DNA from: Mactromeris polynyma
Taxonomy: Eukaryota; Mollusca; Bivalvia; Venerida; Mactridae
Direction of reading: 5' to 3'
Assembly (NCBI GenBank): GCA_032209605.1
Contig: JASFXZ010000045.1
Span: forward strand, 1,674,001-1,738,000
DNA: 64,000 nucleotides
Shown: piece by piece, positions 22,201-37,200 of the stretch
Layout of the letters: each line of letters opens with the position of its first letter
How positions within the stretch are numbered: position 1 is the first letter of the stretch
Made by a program: the position numbers and the translations under genes
The notes under the pieces: generated by a model
Databases searched by the model: none
Told to the model about the DNA's origin: nothing
What the model saw: the letters and a program-made list of their open reading frames with translations, nothing else

Positions 22201-25200
22201 CATGTTCTTATGCCCCCGCCATTTGAAGAATGGTGAAGGGGCATAAAGTGTGTCTGTCCATGCAAAATATTGGTTTTTGATGTATACTGGATGCATTTAA
22301 TTCAAATTGGACCCATAAGAATAAGATAATACAATACAAGTTGAGATCAATTTGGTTACAATCCATCAATTTTTGGAAAAGTAATGCTCTTTTTTTTACT
22401 TAAAAGCCCTTATTGGGGGCATCCATGCCTTTGTACACATCTAGATTTGTGGCATTTTTTGCTTAAAATTTCGCATTTTTTGTGGTAATTTGACAATTGA
22501 TTTTCTGTTTGGACTCGAAGACGTGCATTTGAAGACATTAACTTGACACTGATGCTGTTAATTCCTGGATCTGTGCAAATAGATTGTTGTTTACAAAGTA
22601 ATAGTACATAATACAACTTGACATTGTGCTAAATACATGTTTTCTGATCTGTAAGGTATAAAGATGACAGCCCTATCTCACCGACAGACTACCATTACTT
22701 CATTGATGAGGATGGCAGTCTAGAAATTTACTCTGCTGCGTCTGCAGATACCGGCACTTACAGATGTCATGCTGTAAATGTTGCTGGAGAGATTGAAAAA
22801 ATTGTTAACCTGTTTGTGCAAGGTAGTTACAATGATATGTTATATTTACTTGTATTTCAATTATGATTTGTCTTAAGTTGACCCAACCTTTGCAAGACAA
22901 GGTTCAATATTTTAACTGTATTCATGCATGAAAATCTTACATTGAACTTACTAGTAAGCACCAGTTTCTTACCATTTTTAGTAAGGGAACATCGTGTTTT
23001 ACAGCGCTATGCACACAATAAGTTATTCTATTCCATCTGTCATAATATCGGGCAATTGCTTCATCACTAATGAATAGTGAGAGAACCCTGACATTTGTTT
23101 TGTGGTTTCTTATGGTTAGGACAACTTGTTAATATCCTTGTTGCATTCCCTCAAATCTTCAGAGATTTATGCAAGGTAGCCACCCAAAAGTATAGGGGTT
23201 TACCAAGGGTCTTCTTGTATCTGATATGACGTCTGGATGGATATTTTGTGCCACAAACGCTGCTATGTGACCAAAGTTGTGTAGGCGTAACTTTAAAACT
23301 CAAACAATTGTCATTATACCGATTTTTTATGCATTATATGAATATAGATATTTGTCTTTATTTTAGTCCCTCCTACCATAAGTGGAGATCGTAACGAGGA
23401 ATATATTGTAATTGAAAACGAAACTGTTGTGTTGCCTTGTGTCGTGAATGGTATACCGCCACCGGAAATCTCCTGGAGGAAAAACTTTGTCCCATTTGAA
23501 CCAGATTCTCCCCGATTTTTGTTCGGGAATTATGGTATGACTGTATCTGATGCTAAAATTGAAGACAAGGCCATCTATGAATGTATCGCCTCCAATGTGG
23601 CCGGAGAGGAAACAAAAGTTGTTGTTCTTGTTGTTCAAAGTAAGCAATATTGTACACTTTTATGTGTTAGAATGTTGGTCATTTGTTTTCAGTTTTGTTA
23701 CATGCTAGCAGTATAAAGCTTTGGTTTTGAACAATTATGCAATATTAAGTGTTTATAGTCTTATTTAGATAATTATTATATAAGGACTGATAGTATATTT
23801 ATTAGCATTAATATACATCATTTACATGTATATTGAATTGTAATAGAAAATAGTTCCCAACAATATGGAATGATTTATGATGTAAAGATTTTTATGTTGT
23901 TGGGCATGAAATATCATAGTTTCAAAAGATATTATTTACTTACACTGTCAGACTTACATCCAGTATGTGCAAAAAGAATGCATAGTGATTTAGGGGTAGA
24001 ATGCAATACTCCTGATCTGGTGGTGGTGGGTTCAAATTCTGCCATGGGCATCATTCTGCCGTGGTCTTTGGTCTGCCCTGTCACCAAATTATGCACAGGC
24101 ACTGGCTAGGAACATGGGAAACATTGATATAAGTTCACACTTTGTTTCACTATCAATGTTGAATAAATATTGTTTAACTAAAATAAATACACTGATATTT
24201 CCATTTGTATTCAAGTTCCACCATCTATTACTGAAGAAGGCAATACAGATCTGGAGGTATTGAAGAATGACCAAGTGAACCTTGGATGTAGTCATTTTGG
24301 AAATCCAACACCTAGGGTAGAATGGAAGAAAGATGAGGCACCACTATCAGCATTCGATGAAATAAATGGATATGTTGAGGAGAATGATGGGTCTCTTTTT
24401 ATAGGTTCAGCAAAAGTTGAGCACTCCGGTCGATATGTGTGTGTGGTGTCAAACGAGGCCGGAGTTACTACACGAGATTATTCTCTCATAGTGCAAGGTA
24501 ACTTCTAGGAGACCATTCTCAAGTTTCATTCTGGTTGATCTAATAACTATCTCTAGGATAGATGGTACACACATTTTGACATATAATATATGTCATTTTG
24601 GTCTGAAAACTGTACAATTCAATTTTTAGATTATTTCAATAGTGACTACATTTTGTGTTGAAGTCAAGACAGGCCTGTGACCAGAGCTTTAATCAAAGGG
24701 ATGCAAAGCAGGTTTTGAGCATTGAAAAGAAATGACGTATTGATTTCTTGCTTCTATTTTTTGAAGCCTGAAGACATTTAGACAGAGTCAAACTCCTTGG
24801 TTTTCCTCAATGTAGCTGCCAGCCTGGTCAAGGGCAATATGATTTACTTTCTACCAATTATGAAAAAACGGACTTAGGTGCTATTATGCTGGCCAATTAC
24901 TTATATGGCTATAAGATTCCTGCACATTTATTCCTTGAAGTAGCTCATCTGATTTGAATAGGCAAATAGCTATTGTTATAGCTTGATTGTTGTAGTCATC
25001 ATCATCTGTATCCACAAAATGTTTAATATCACATTGTGCACAGTTTCTGAGAAACTGATTATGCAAACCTCAGAGGAGTACCTGCAACTCATGTCTATAA
25101 AGTTTTGATGCAAAGGTGTCATAAGTTTGTATTTTCAATTTTAGACCCACCTGGATTGCCAGAGAATTTAACTACCTATACTGATGTTCTAGAAGACAAT

Positions 25201-28200
25201 CCCATAATTGTTCACTGCCCTGCTTCTGGTACCCCCACTCCTCTGATCACATGGTACAAGAATGATGTACTCATTACTGGGGACCAGGTGGGTCTTGTAA
25301 TACTGGAAGATGGTTCCCTGCAGATTTTAGCGACTAATGCTGATGATTCAGCCAAGTACAAATGTGTGGCTGAAAACCAGGTTGGAAAAATTGACCATGA
25401 AGTGGATGTCAAAGTTTTGGGTAAAGTTTGATGTTACCTTTACATTACAATTTCTATTTATATGAATTAGTAAGATTCTTATGCATGTAAAACTAAATGA
25501 GTCTTATAAATAGATTCAATTGTAATTTTAAGTGTACCACAGAAACTAGAAGAGTACAAGTTTTGGAATCAGAATTGTCTACTTTTTCATACAAATCAGG
25601 TTTCCACTATTTTCTATCAATGTGTAATTTTCTCCCCCTCAAAGGTGCCAACCATTTCCCTGAAATTGAAAAAAACGTAGTTGATTGTTGAGTTTTATCT
25701 CATTCAGTACCACCAAAGTTAACAGGAACGGATCAAGGGAGAGAGGGTGTGGTTGACAATCCAAATGTTATTGAAGGTGACAATATAACATTGACATGTC
25801 CAGTAGAAGCTGATCCTGAACCATTTATTACATGGTTGAGGTGAGATGTTTAACTTATTTTATGTATATTATTGAACAGGTTAATACAACTAACCGTAAT
25901 CACCCATTAACTGACTGCTTCCTGGGTTACTAAAAGTATATGTACCAAATGAAGGGATTGTAAAGAAAATTGGGACAAATCCAAGAATGTTTTTATTTAC
26001 AAAATGAAGAGATATGAAAATATATTTCTAATGGTCAGTTCAATGTCATGATTGTACAGTGTGGTTTAATGTCACATTATGTTAACTTGGCAGTTGGAGG
26101 TAGAGGAGAAATATATTTGTGCAAACCCAACATACAGTAAAACGTTACTTACAGACCACCTGAAAATTAAGACCACCTCAATAATAAGACCATATTCCAT
26201 CGGCCATTTGAAATAAAAAATCTTTGATATTTTAACTTAATATGACCACCTCTGACTTTCTTCGGAATCGTTGGTGGTTATTTTGTTGTTGTTTCATAGT
26301 TATTGGAATTTAGTTATTGTGGACAGTGTGTTATTACAGGAATGGGAAGGAGTTGAAACTAGAAGAGGAACCAAGACTCCAAGTATCTGAGGACTGGAAA
26401 CAGCTGACTATATTTTCATCAGATGTAGATGACAAAGCTAGGTATACCTGTATTGCTGAGAATGTTGCTGGAGAGACAGAGAAGAGTTTTGATCTTGACA
26501 TTTATGGTAAGCAATGACATTGAAAAGGTTGTTTCAGTAGACTTGCCTGTGTTTGCTGATCTGTATGTCAATCTATTAGTTTTAACTGGAATGTGATGTG
26601 AAAGTAAGCTTTGGTCATGCTTTCGTTGAACAATTGACTTCTAAGCTTTGATGTAGATCAGAAAATTTCATTTGACTGCATTGTGAGAGAGCCAACTTAA
26701 TTTTGTCCTGAAAATTTATTTCCCCATTTAGAAGTCTTTTTGACATATTTCTGAGTAGAATTTTCTGGTAAAATAGTTTAGTATTCCACTTTTGTATTCT
26801 AAGTCTTTTTGGCACATTTTGACAATTGTTTTTGCATTTCAGTTCCACCTGTCATTGATCCTAACACGGCTTCACCGGAAGATGTTGTGGTTATAAAAGA
26901 CAACTCTTTATACCTTGACTGTCCTGTGTCGGGAATTCCGAGACCTAATGTTATATGGTAGTATAATGAAGTCATATTACATTTAATGCTTGATTGTCAT
27001 CCCTGTTTGTCTCCTTTTATACATGGTGCATTGATTTTTTGTTATGTCCCAAGCCCCATTCAAAGCATGGCAAAAGGGCATAAAGTGTTACCCCTGTCCA
27101 TTTGTCTGCGTCAATCAATGCAAAAAATTGGTTTCTGATCAATAAAATGCTTGAAAATATGGATGATTCAATTCATAATTTGCACATATCCATAGGATAA
27201 TAAAATACAGATCAAATTTTATTTAGGTTTCAATCCACCATTTTTGGAGGAGTTATGGCCCTTTTCAACTTAAAAGCCATAGCAGGGGCATCCTTGTCTC
27301 ATGGACACATCTAGGTTTTTCCCCAAAAAATAGGTCTCCCTCCTTCTGTTAACACATTTATATGAAGTTGGAAAGTAATGAATACATAACAGGCTTTCCT
27401 CTCACAAGTTACATTATGGATTTAAATGTTTTAAAAACATTTCTGGTTGCAAATTTACAAAAAATCTTACAGATTAGTTTTAAGAATTAACATAAACAAA
27501 ATTGTATATGGAAACTTTCTCAGGTACAAAGATGGCCAAATTCTCACACCTGACCTAGATCCAAATCTGCGTGTACATGCAGATGGAAGAAGATTGGAAA
27601 TCATTGATGCTCGAGTATCAGATACTGGAACATTCAAATGTGTTGGTGAAAATAAGGCAGGTACCACTGAAAGAGAGTTTGATGTTGATGTTCATGGTAA
27701 GTATTTGGAAGGTTATTTCATACATCATGTATAGAGTTGAACCGCTATCACCATGGTGCTATCTCCATAGTGAATTTGCTATTGCAAACATACATGTCTA
27801 GGCCAAATAAGCTCACTTTCAGCAAAGGTGCAAACCTTATATTTCCAAGTTGCTTTCATTTTTAACTCATTTGTTTTGAATAAACGAAGAGCTATTGTCG
27901 TAGCTTGATCATCGTCTGTGTCTACAGAAATCTTAAATATTGTGTTTAGCTCCATTTCTGAAAGAGTATGAGTCCCAATGATAATGTTACCCACAGATGA
28001 GTGTCTGTACCTGCTAGCAGTGCTCTTATCTAGAAATAAAATCAGTTTTTGCTGAAGGGCTATTTAAGTATTCAGAAAAATGTAAAATTATTTACCATTA
28101 AGGTACTATTTCCAATAGTGATCTTTGATATGTCATGTCTTTATTGTATTTTTGTACGAAAACAAAGTTTTATTCAACCTACCTAATGCAGGTTTTGAAA

Positions 28201-31200
28201 AATGATATTGCTAAAATAAACTTATAGTTTGAGGTAGACAGTGTTATGATTTAAGAATGTTCATTGCCTTATATAGTAAGTTTAATGGGTTTATTTTTTG
28301 TATGTTCTTTTATTGATGTGTTTTCTATGATACACATTTATTATACACTTGATATGTAATTCCAGTCCCACCAAAGATTGACAAACCTGGCGAAGTTGGT
28401 AAACCAGAGATAATCGCCAATGACTCAATTAGTTTGACATGCCCAGCAGCAGGTGTACCATTGCCAGATATAACATGGTATAAAAATAAACAGCCAATTA
28501 CGGCTAATACGAGTCAGTATACAATACAGAATGAAGGATGGACGCTGGTGATAGCTGCCGCTAAAGTTGAGGACACAGCTAGGTATTGTGAGATAGCCAT
28601 AATTCTTGGTGATTGCTGTCTGTTTTACTTTTTGCATATTTAAAATTTGTCACTTTGTTAATTAGGAACTGTATAGCAGATTTAACAACACGATATATTA
28701 TAAGTTAGTGTGAAGATACTTGATATTGATTATGAACTTGGTTATTTGTTGTGTATGTGTATATATAGTACTCTGATGCAAACAACAAATTCATTACACT
28801 GTATATATTCCATCTCCAGTATCCTCCACATTACCCATTCCTGGTGTCTTTGAGTTTTTATGCCCCCCTTCGAAGAAGAGAGGGTATATTGGTTTGCACA
28901 TGTCGATTGGTATGTCAATCGGTTGGTCAGTCCGTCTGTCGGTCTGTAATCTTTTACGTTTCCAATCAATAACTCAACAACCCTTTGACCTATCATCCTC
29001 AAACTTGGTCCATACATTTATCTTGGATAGCAGAGGAGCTCTATTGATTTTGGGGTCACAGGGTCAAAGGTCAAGGTCACAGGGGGCATAAAAATGTTTT
29101 ACAAACATCTCTTGTTCAATTCTTGCGATGTAACTCATCCTTTTATAAAGACATTACACACAAACTTTCTTCTACATGAATATGTTTACACTATCATGAC
29201 CTTGTATGCTTTAACCACTTGTTTGTTGTGTGGTTTCCATTATTTAACTATATTTTTTTCAATACAGATTTACATGTCGAGCGAGAAATATTGCTGGAGA
29301 AAGTGAGAAAGCTTTTGATCTCAATGTACTTGGTGAGATATACCTATTTTTTGTTAGAATTTATCTTTATTTTAATTCCTCTGAATGCAACAGTATGTTT
29401 ATATACATAAGAAAAATACATTGTTAAATAATTGTTTGCAGTGTTGCTCATTTGAATCATTATTGGGTCCTTTTGCTGAAAAAAGCATTACTGGTGTCAA
29501 GAATATGAAGGAATCTGGTAATGACTTTTGTGGGGTCGAAATCAACCATCTCTGTATTGTGTGGCCAACACCTTAACCACTACACCAAACCGCTGTTAAA
29601 ATGTTGATATTGTCTGGTTGGGTATTAGTTTATTGCCTGGTTATCAGTTTTCTTCAAATTATTATTTCAGTTCCACCAAAAATTGACACACAAGGAACTG
29701 AATTCAACCCAAAGGTTACACTGAACCAGTCTACAATATTAAATTGTCATGTTGAGGGAAAGCCTACCCCAGCTATTAGCTGGTACAAGAATGGAATACA
29801 GCTTGATGCCTCCAAGCATGTAAGGGAGATAATTTGTTACTCAATAATTATAGTAGTGCTTTAAGCTCTGAAAATATTGACATGCATGATGTTAGTTCTT
29901 CATTATTCCTGCGTTTATATTGAGTTCAAACATTTATGAAATCATAAATGACATTGCAGACACATAAACATCCATGTATAATTTTCGGATAATTCACTAG
30001 TAAAGTAACAAATGATGTAACGTCACAAGTGCCCAACATGGATGTGCCAAACCCTAGATTTTGTCATGAACAAGACATTTATATTTTTACTGTTACAGCC
30101 AAGGATTGAGATTTTGTCAAGTGGTCGTCAGTTACGTGTGAAGAATGCCCAACTTTCAGATACAGCTATATACCAGTGTTTGGCTGAGAACAAAGCTGGA
30201 ACTGATGCTGTAAACTTTGGGCTAACAGTTCAAGGTATGGCCATAAAAACACATTGTTAGGCCACATTAAAAAGTCTTTGTTTACTTTCTTTCAACCCTA
30301 CTTATATAGTTTGGTATGTAGGTAGGCGTAAATTATTGTTTAATTACATTTTTTCTAAATATAAATCATAGGTTAAAAACTTGCCAAGTAAATGTTACAT
30401 TCACACTATACATTAGTAGAACCAGTTTGGAACAGTTGCCCAGCAACTTTTCCACAGAAATGGAACCCGTCAGCTACTACAATATGAATCATTTAATTGC
30501 TAAGTAATTATTATGGAAAAAAGTATTAAGCCTTTATATTTTCCTGGAAGACAAACTTGAGAGTGATTCAGTTATACTGTAAATGCTTTCGTCACAATTT
30601 GAGGAATGAAAGCAAAACTATCAATCTGCATATAGATAAAGAAAATTTTAGACCCATTACAGTATCATTCTTCATATTGACTTAATTGAAATACTTGTCT
30701 TCCTATTCTACAGTGCCAGCAAAGATAGACTTGCATAGATTAAATGTTAAACCAACAGTGATTATCAACACCAACATCACAGTATTCTGTCCTGCTACTG
30801 GTTTGCCATTACCTAAGATCTCATGGTACAAAGATGGAGAAGAATTACAACTTACTGATGAGGATAACATCAGTATTGACAATAAGGGACTAGAATTGAC
30901 CATATATAAAGCTCAGGTAGAACATCTGATGTAACTTTTTGTACACCCTGCAAAAACGCTCTTCAGTTTATACTATACAACATCAAGGCCAAAATGTTGA
31001 GTTTAAACTTGTTTATTTTGCAATGTTTATGAAACGAGCTCTTACAACTTACACTAATCACTCCTGTTGACTGCTTCCTTGTTTTACTAACCAGTACTTG
31101 CTGCAAAATTTAGGGTGTATGAATTTCCAGATAAATCCTGCTCAACCAAGGATTTCAACTCATGACCTTTGGATCAAGAGTTATTAGGCACTGTACCCAT

Positions 31201-34200
31201 TAGTCACTGTGCAGAAATGTTGCAACATCTTCGAATATGAAATGTTGCAACAATCTCGAACAGGAAATATTGCAACATTCTAGAACAGAGCAAACCTTCC
31301 ACTACTTGTTCAGTCAATAAACATGTTTTATTGATGTTTCAGGTTGTAAATACTGGACTGTATACATGTAAAGCAACAAATGACGCTGGAAAATCTGAAG
31401 TCTCCTACGAAGTGGATGTGATTGGTTTGTTGCTTTATTTGTTTATCAAAACATGTATTATTTTAAATTCTGATATTGGCTTTTTATTCAGAAAAATATG
31501 CCCCTCATCATTTTTGTAGGACACATGAATATAATTATATGCACAACCCTAAGACTTGTATAGTTGGAATGATTAGGTGTGGGTATTGTGTTAAATACAG
31601 GAGAAACTATAATGTATGGCTCCATTTTGGAATTTCGTTTTTTCTTTAAACTAAATATTTTACCAGATTCTGAGCCTGAGGTTAGAATCTAAGTACGGTG
31701 GCCAGTCTCAGAACGAAGTATTGCCATTGGTCAATCTTGAGAGTGAGGTCAGAAACAACCAATCAGGTGCATGCATTTTAGACTGGTCTTTGTTTTTTGT
31801 TCTCCATTCTTGATTGAAAAAATGTATGTTTTTAGTTCATGCTGAAGAATTCCATGCTTGTTAGCTACATTGAGATAAAAATATGATAGTTACCTTTCAG
31901 TTCCACCGTCTATCAATGACCTTGAAATCGACCCGAATCCGTCGGTGCTACTGGACAGTACAGTTGTATTAAACTGTCCAGCTGATGGTATCCCTCTCCC
32001 AGATCTGGTGTGGCTCAAGTCTGGTCAGTTTTTGGACTATGACAACATAAGACGTATTTCTTTACAGGTATCACTGTTCCTTGTTGCTCTTTTTCACTTC
32101 TTTTATGTCATTTTACTTATTTTTATTATTATTATTATATACCAGATTTTATAGCGCTCATTTCATATAAAAATACACGTTCAAAAGCGCTTTACAAGCT
32201 ACATATCACAGATTATGGACAAACAATACAACATAAAATGAAAACAAAATTACCTTTCATAATAATATTATGCTTAAAATAAAGTTCCAATGCCTGATTG
32301 TAATTTGAAATGGATAAAATTTATAACAAAGAACATTTTATAAAACATACATTACAGAATACATGTACTTACTATTTAACAACACAGATTTGCTTAGGTG
32401 TCACGCTTAGTTTTCATAGTTTGATTGCATGTGATAGGAAAATGACATATTTTGATTGCCGTGGCCTGATCATAGTCTTTGGCATTATCCACAAAAATGT
32501 TAAATATTGCATTAAGCGAAGTGAGCTAAGGCATGAATCCCTGAAAATAGTCTCAAATTTGGTAAATTGGTTTCAATAATATCAAAAAAAAATTAGTTAT
32601 TGTGATGGGAATTTATAAAAACTGGTCATTCTCATTTAAAAAGAAAGAAAGTATAGTTGTTCTTTTACTAAATGTTGTATTGCTTTGTAGGATAATGGTT
32701 TAAAATTATCAATTGAGCGTGCCCAGTTATCAGATGCTGGTTTGTATACATGTCAGGCCTCTAATCTTGCTGGAACAGTGGAACAGGATTATCTTCTAGA
32801 TGTTTGGGGTAAAATTTAGTTAAAGTCAAATGTAGATAAACATTATATAATAGTTAATATCTTGTTAATAATTACCTAAGATATGATGAGATGAATTTTC
32901 AACTGCTAAGGAAATATCAATTAATGTGCAAAGAGGCCATTCTAAAAATGCTCTTTTGGGTTTCCCTTACCCACAAGGTTAGGTCGGGGTGGTAAGGCAG
33001 TTTTTTAGACTTTCAAGCACACAAAACATTGGGTACAGAAGAGACAAAAATTGAATCAGAGTCAGTTTTGATGGACTGTTCTAGATACTTCAAATATTCA
33101 TATGCATTTTTTGTGTCTACAAATTCTAAAAAAGTATCAAATTAAAATCACTCTGTTTTCTTTTTCTCTTCCGTTCGTTTCATGTTCTCATGTGATGTAC
33201 TGTAAATTTGTACTTTGTACATGATTGTATGATGATGTACCATATACAAGTCAAAACAAATAAAATGTTCTGTTCTGTTCTAATATAATTTTTTCCTGCT
33301 GATCAACTTCAATGGTTGTAGATAGGGATTAACCAAGAAACAATTTTCTTAGGATTGCCTTGGATATAGTGTGAATTTAAGATTGGTTTTAATATGTAAA
33401 TAGACTTATCGTCTTTGGTCTGTATGTAACCTTATGATATAAAAATGAGTATAATTCAAATAATTGAGCAATATGAAATCATTAAATATAATTGCAAATA
33501 TTGTACTACCTTGTAGTTAAACCAGTTATTGACAAGACAGGCTTAGAATTGAACCAGACAGTGATAAAAGGACATACAGCTGTTCTGTTCTGTCCAGTGG
33601 ATGCAAATCCTCCACCAGAGATAAGGTGGTATAAGGTAAGGTATTATCTGTCATATGATGCCTGAGTTTGCTCATTAAACTATTATTGTTATTGACCTTG
33701 GAATTTTTTACCATCAACATTTTTTACATGTAAATTAATGAGATATTTCATTGGTTCTGTAGTGAAGACTGCACAGAAAGTTAGATCTATGAAATAATGC
33801 AGTATAATCCATGTATAAAGTTTTTGTATGTTTCTGATTAAGATATCAAACTGTTATGCACTACTTCATCGGTCAGCAAGAATACAACTCCTTGACCGTC
33901 TGTTCTACCTCAACACATAATATAGTGATAGTGATGCATTGTCTGCCTGCTATTACTAGCATCTGTCTCTTCTTTCCATCATCTGTCCTTTTTAAGTGAA
34001 CACTAAGCTCCTTTCCTACATCAGAATCTCAATCTACAATATTGTTTAATGTACATTTGTACGGTTTATCCTGAACAGGTGCATACGTCCCCATGGCATG
34101 GCAAGGAGCAACAAGCAATACAGTTAGATAATCGTGTACTGATGATAAATGGTGGAGAACAACTCAGAATAACCAATGCTACAGAGACAGACACTGGTGG

Positions 34201-37200
34201 ATATGTTTGTAATGCATCAAACAGAGCAGGAACTGATACTTTAGATATCAACCTCGAAGTACATGGTGAATATGTCATTTATCACATGGCAGCACTTTAT
34301 TTCTATGTGTTGTATAATTTAACTACACAAAAAAGTGATTTAGGCAGCAAGGATGCCACCAAATGCTTGACATGGCCCGTACAGTGTCCACAATGCTTTT
34401 GTATGGTTAACTTTAATTGGGAACATATTTTTGAATATACTACGTTAAACAAATTATCCCACTGTCCAAACCAAACAAGATGAATGAAAATCTATTTGTT
34501 ATAATAGCAAATCTGTACAATGTTTTTTCATAGTTTTCCAGTTGAAAAAATCATGGTCAAAGAATGTATGTTTACATAATGCATAATACTCCAATGTATA
34601 GTTTAATTTTTTTTTGCAACTCATGGATCATTGATGAAGGTTTTACAAGTTTGGAGCATGAGGATTATTTCTTTCATGATTTCCTGTATTATTTTTATTT
34701 CAGTTAAACCAACAATTGATGAATCCAATGTTGTGTACTTCAGAAAAGTGATTGAAAACCGTACCATCATTATTGAATGTCCAGTATCAGGTATATCCAA
34801 TGGATTAATAGTAATGGCCTTTTAAATGACTGCCTGATATTCAACGAAATTTACATGTTAGGGATTTTCCCTGTATATTTTGCTGAAGTGCTTAGTATAT
34901 GCATTATTATTGAAACTTCCAACATTTTAGTGTTCAGTTTGGATGACTTACTATTCCCCACCACTTTGTATATTGACAGATGAAGCAGCAAGTGCAAGAA
35001 CTATAACTCTATCTTGAAGAATTTATTGATTGTCTCCCTTTATTGCACTGAGTTTCGCTTTCTTGTATGGACAATAAAGCTCCAATTTCTGACCTTTTCC
35101 CTTGCTTTATTGTGCACTTGTCCAAAAAACTTTGTAATAAGAGTGATAAAAGTATTAGATTTAACATTCAAAGTACTTATCCAAAATGCTTAATAAGAGT
35201 GATGAATATTTTATCACACACTTTACTGATATTTATTCCAGGTATTCCTACCCCAACAGTAGACTGGTTACTCAATGGTCAAGCACTAAGATTGAGAGAA
35301 GGTTTACAGCTTACTCACAATAATTATCACCTTGAGTTAGCTAGTGCACAAGTCTCAGACTCTGCCATATATTCTTGTGTGGCCTCGAATGCTGCTGGGG
35401 TACTGAGAAAAAACTTCAACTTAGAAGTTCAAGGTAAGAATGTTAGTTAAGATTATGCATCACTTTCCAAAATTTCCTGGTGACCGTTTTACTCTTCTTG
35501 ACCAATCTCAGAGGGGAGAGTTGGTAGGGAACTATGGGTGTGTTGCTATGGTTTGTTCAAGCATGTCCCTTTTTAAAATGTGACTGCTTTCATAAAGGCT
35601 TATCCAGTTGTAAATAAATCATAATAATATGTATGGTCTTTCAGGCAATTTTCATTTGTATATCTAGACATGTAGTTTGAAATGAATAAATTTAGTAAAA
35701 ATATGATTTTTGTGGAAATCACTATTTTATTTTGCCTCCATCTGTTCATTCTTATTTGGTCTGTAGCTTTGACAGAAATAGAGCATGAATTTATTGGTAT
35801 GAAAATGATATTAACATTATAATTTTATCCTTGTTCAGTCTTGCATTATATGTAACAATTGTTGCACAATTGTTGGTGCTAAACCATTGTTACCAAGTTT
35901 TGATACAGTAGTAATTGAGTAGTGTGGTGGCTTGATGTGTTATATGCACAACTTCTGTTTATTTTAGTCCCTCCAAGAATCGAAACCTCAGGTCTCGAAA
36001 CGGAGCTCGGAGTTATACAGAATCAAAGTATAGTTATATACTGTCCAGTCAAGGCTATACCTGAACCATCAATCATCTGGTATCAGAATAGTCAGCCATT
36101 GTTCGATTGGCCTTACCCAAGACTCAGGTCAGTAATTGCTATTACGGAAGCATTTAGGCACAAAATGATACTGGTTTATATCTCAATATTGTCAACTTTG
36201 AAGTTGGAATTACATGTATCAACAGTAAAGTTGGAATTAACTTTAAAGTCAATAGTTACAACTTTAAAATCTATAATTCCAACATTAAAATCAATAAGTT
36301 CACAATTCCAACTTCAAAGTCAATACTTCTAACTTCAAAGTTGACATTTTGAAATTCACAATTCCAACTTCAAAGTCATAGGTTGTCCTTAGACTCCTTT
36401 TTGCCAATGCAAGATTTTGCATATTTTGTGTATCTATGATGGAAGTTCAATAACTAAGTCAGGATTGCCATTTTGGCTCAATAGCTTGAATATAGCTTGA
36501 AATAAAACTTGACCTATAGGTAGCTTATGGTGCTACCAAGGTTGGAGTTGCATCATGGCCAGTCAGACCATGGCCACTGATACTAAAGATTGAGGAGTTT
36601 CCACTCAATAATTTAAAATGATTGAAATGAAACATATTATAAAGCATATAACTTGCTTTTAATTATCCTTCAACTAACCAACAGAATAAGTTTCATGTCT
36701 GAAAAAGTGGGTTTTTGTGATATTCTCATGTCTCTTATTTGCAGCTGATGTTCCGTTAGATAACAGCATTTACCCACAAATGGCTAGGGCAAAGGTAGGT
36801 CTGAAAAATACACTCAAATTAGTCTAAATACTAAAAAAATAATTTAAACTTCACATAGCGACATTGTCATAACATTGTTGATTATATTTCTTACATGTTT
36901 ATAATAACATATATGACCAGGCTGATATGTGATGTTTAGATGATATTTTATTGTATTTGGATGATTGTGATAGTAGTTTTCTGACCTAGCCATGTGCCGA
37001 CCATTTTAACATTTACCCTTTCAAGAATTTACTATATACTGTGTATCTGGAACTGAACTTTTTTGTGTTTGTTTTATATTTATAGTTTAAGTAATAATGA
37101 GAAGAATCTAGCATTAAGAAATGCACAATCTGATGATGGTGGTGTGTATAAGTGTCAAGCTACTAATCCAGCAGGGCAGATTGTACAGGAATTTAATGTT

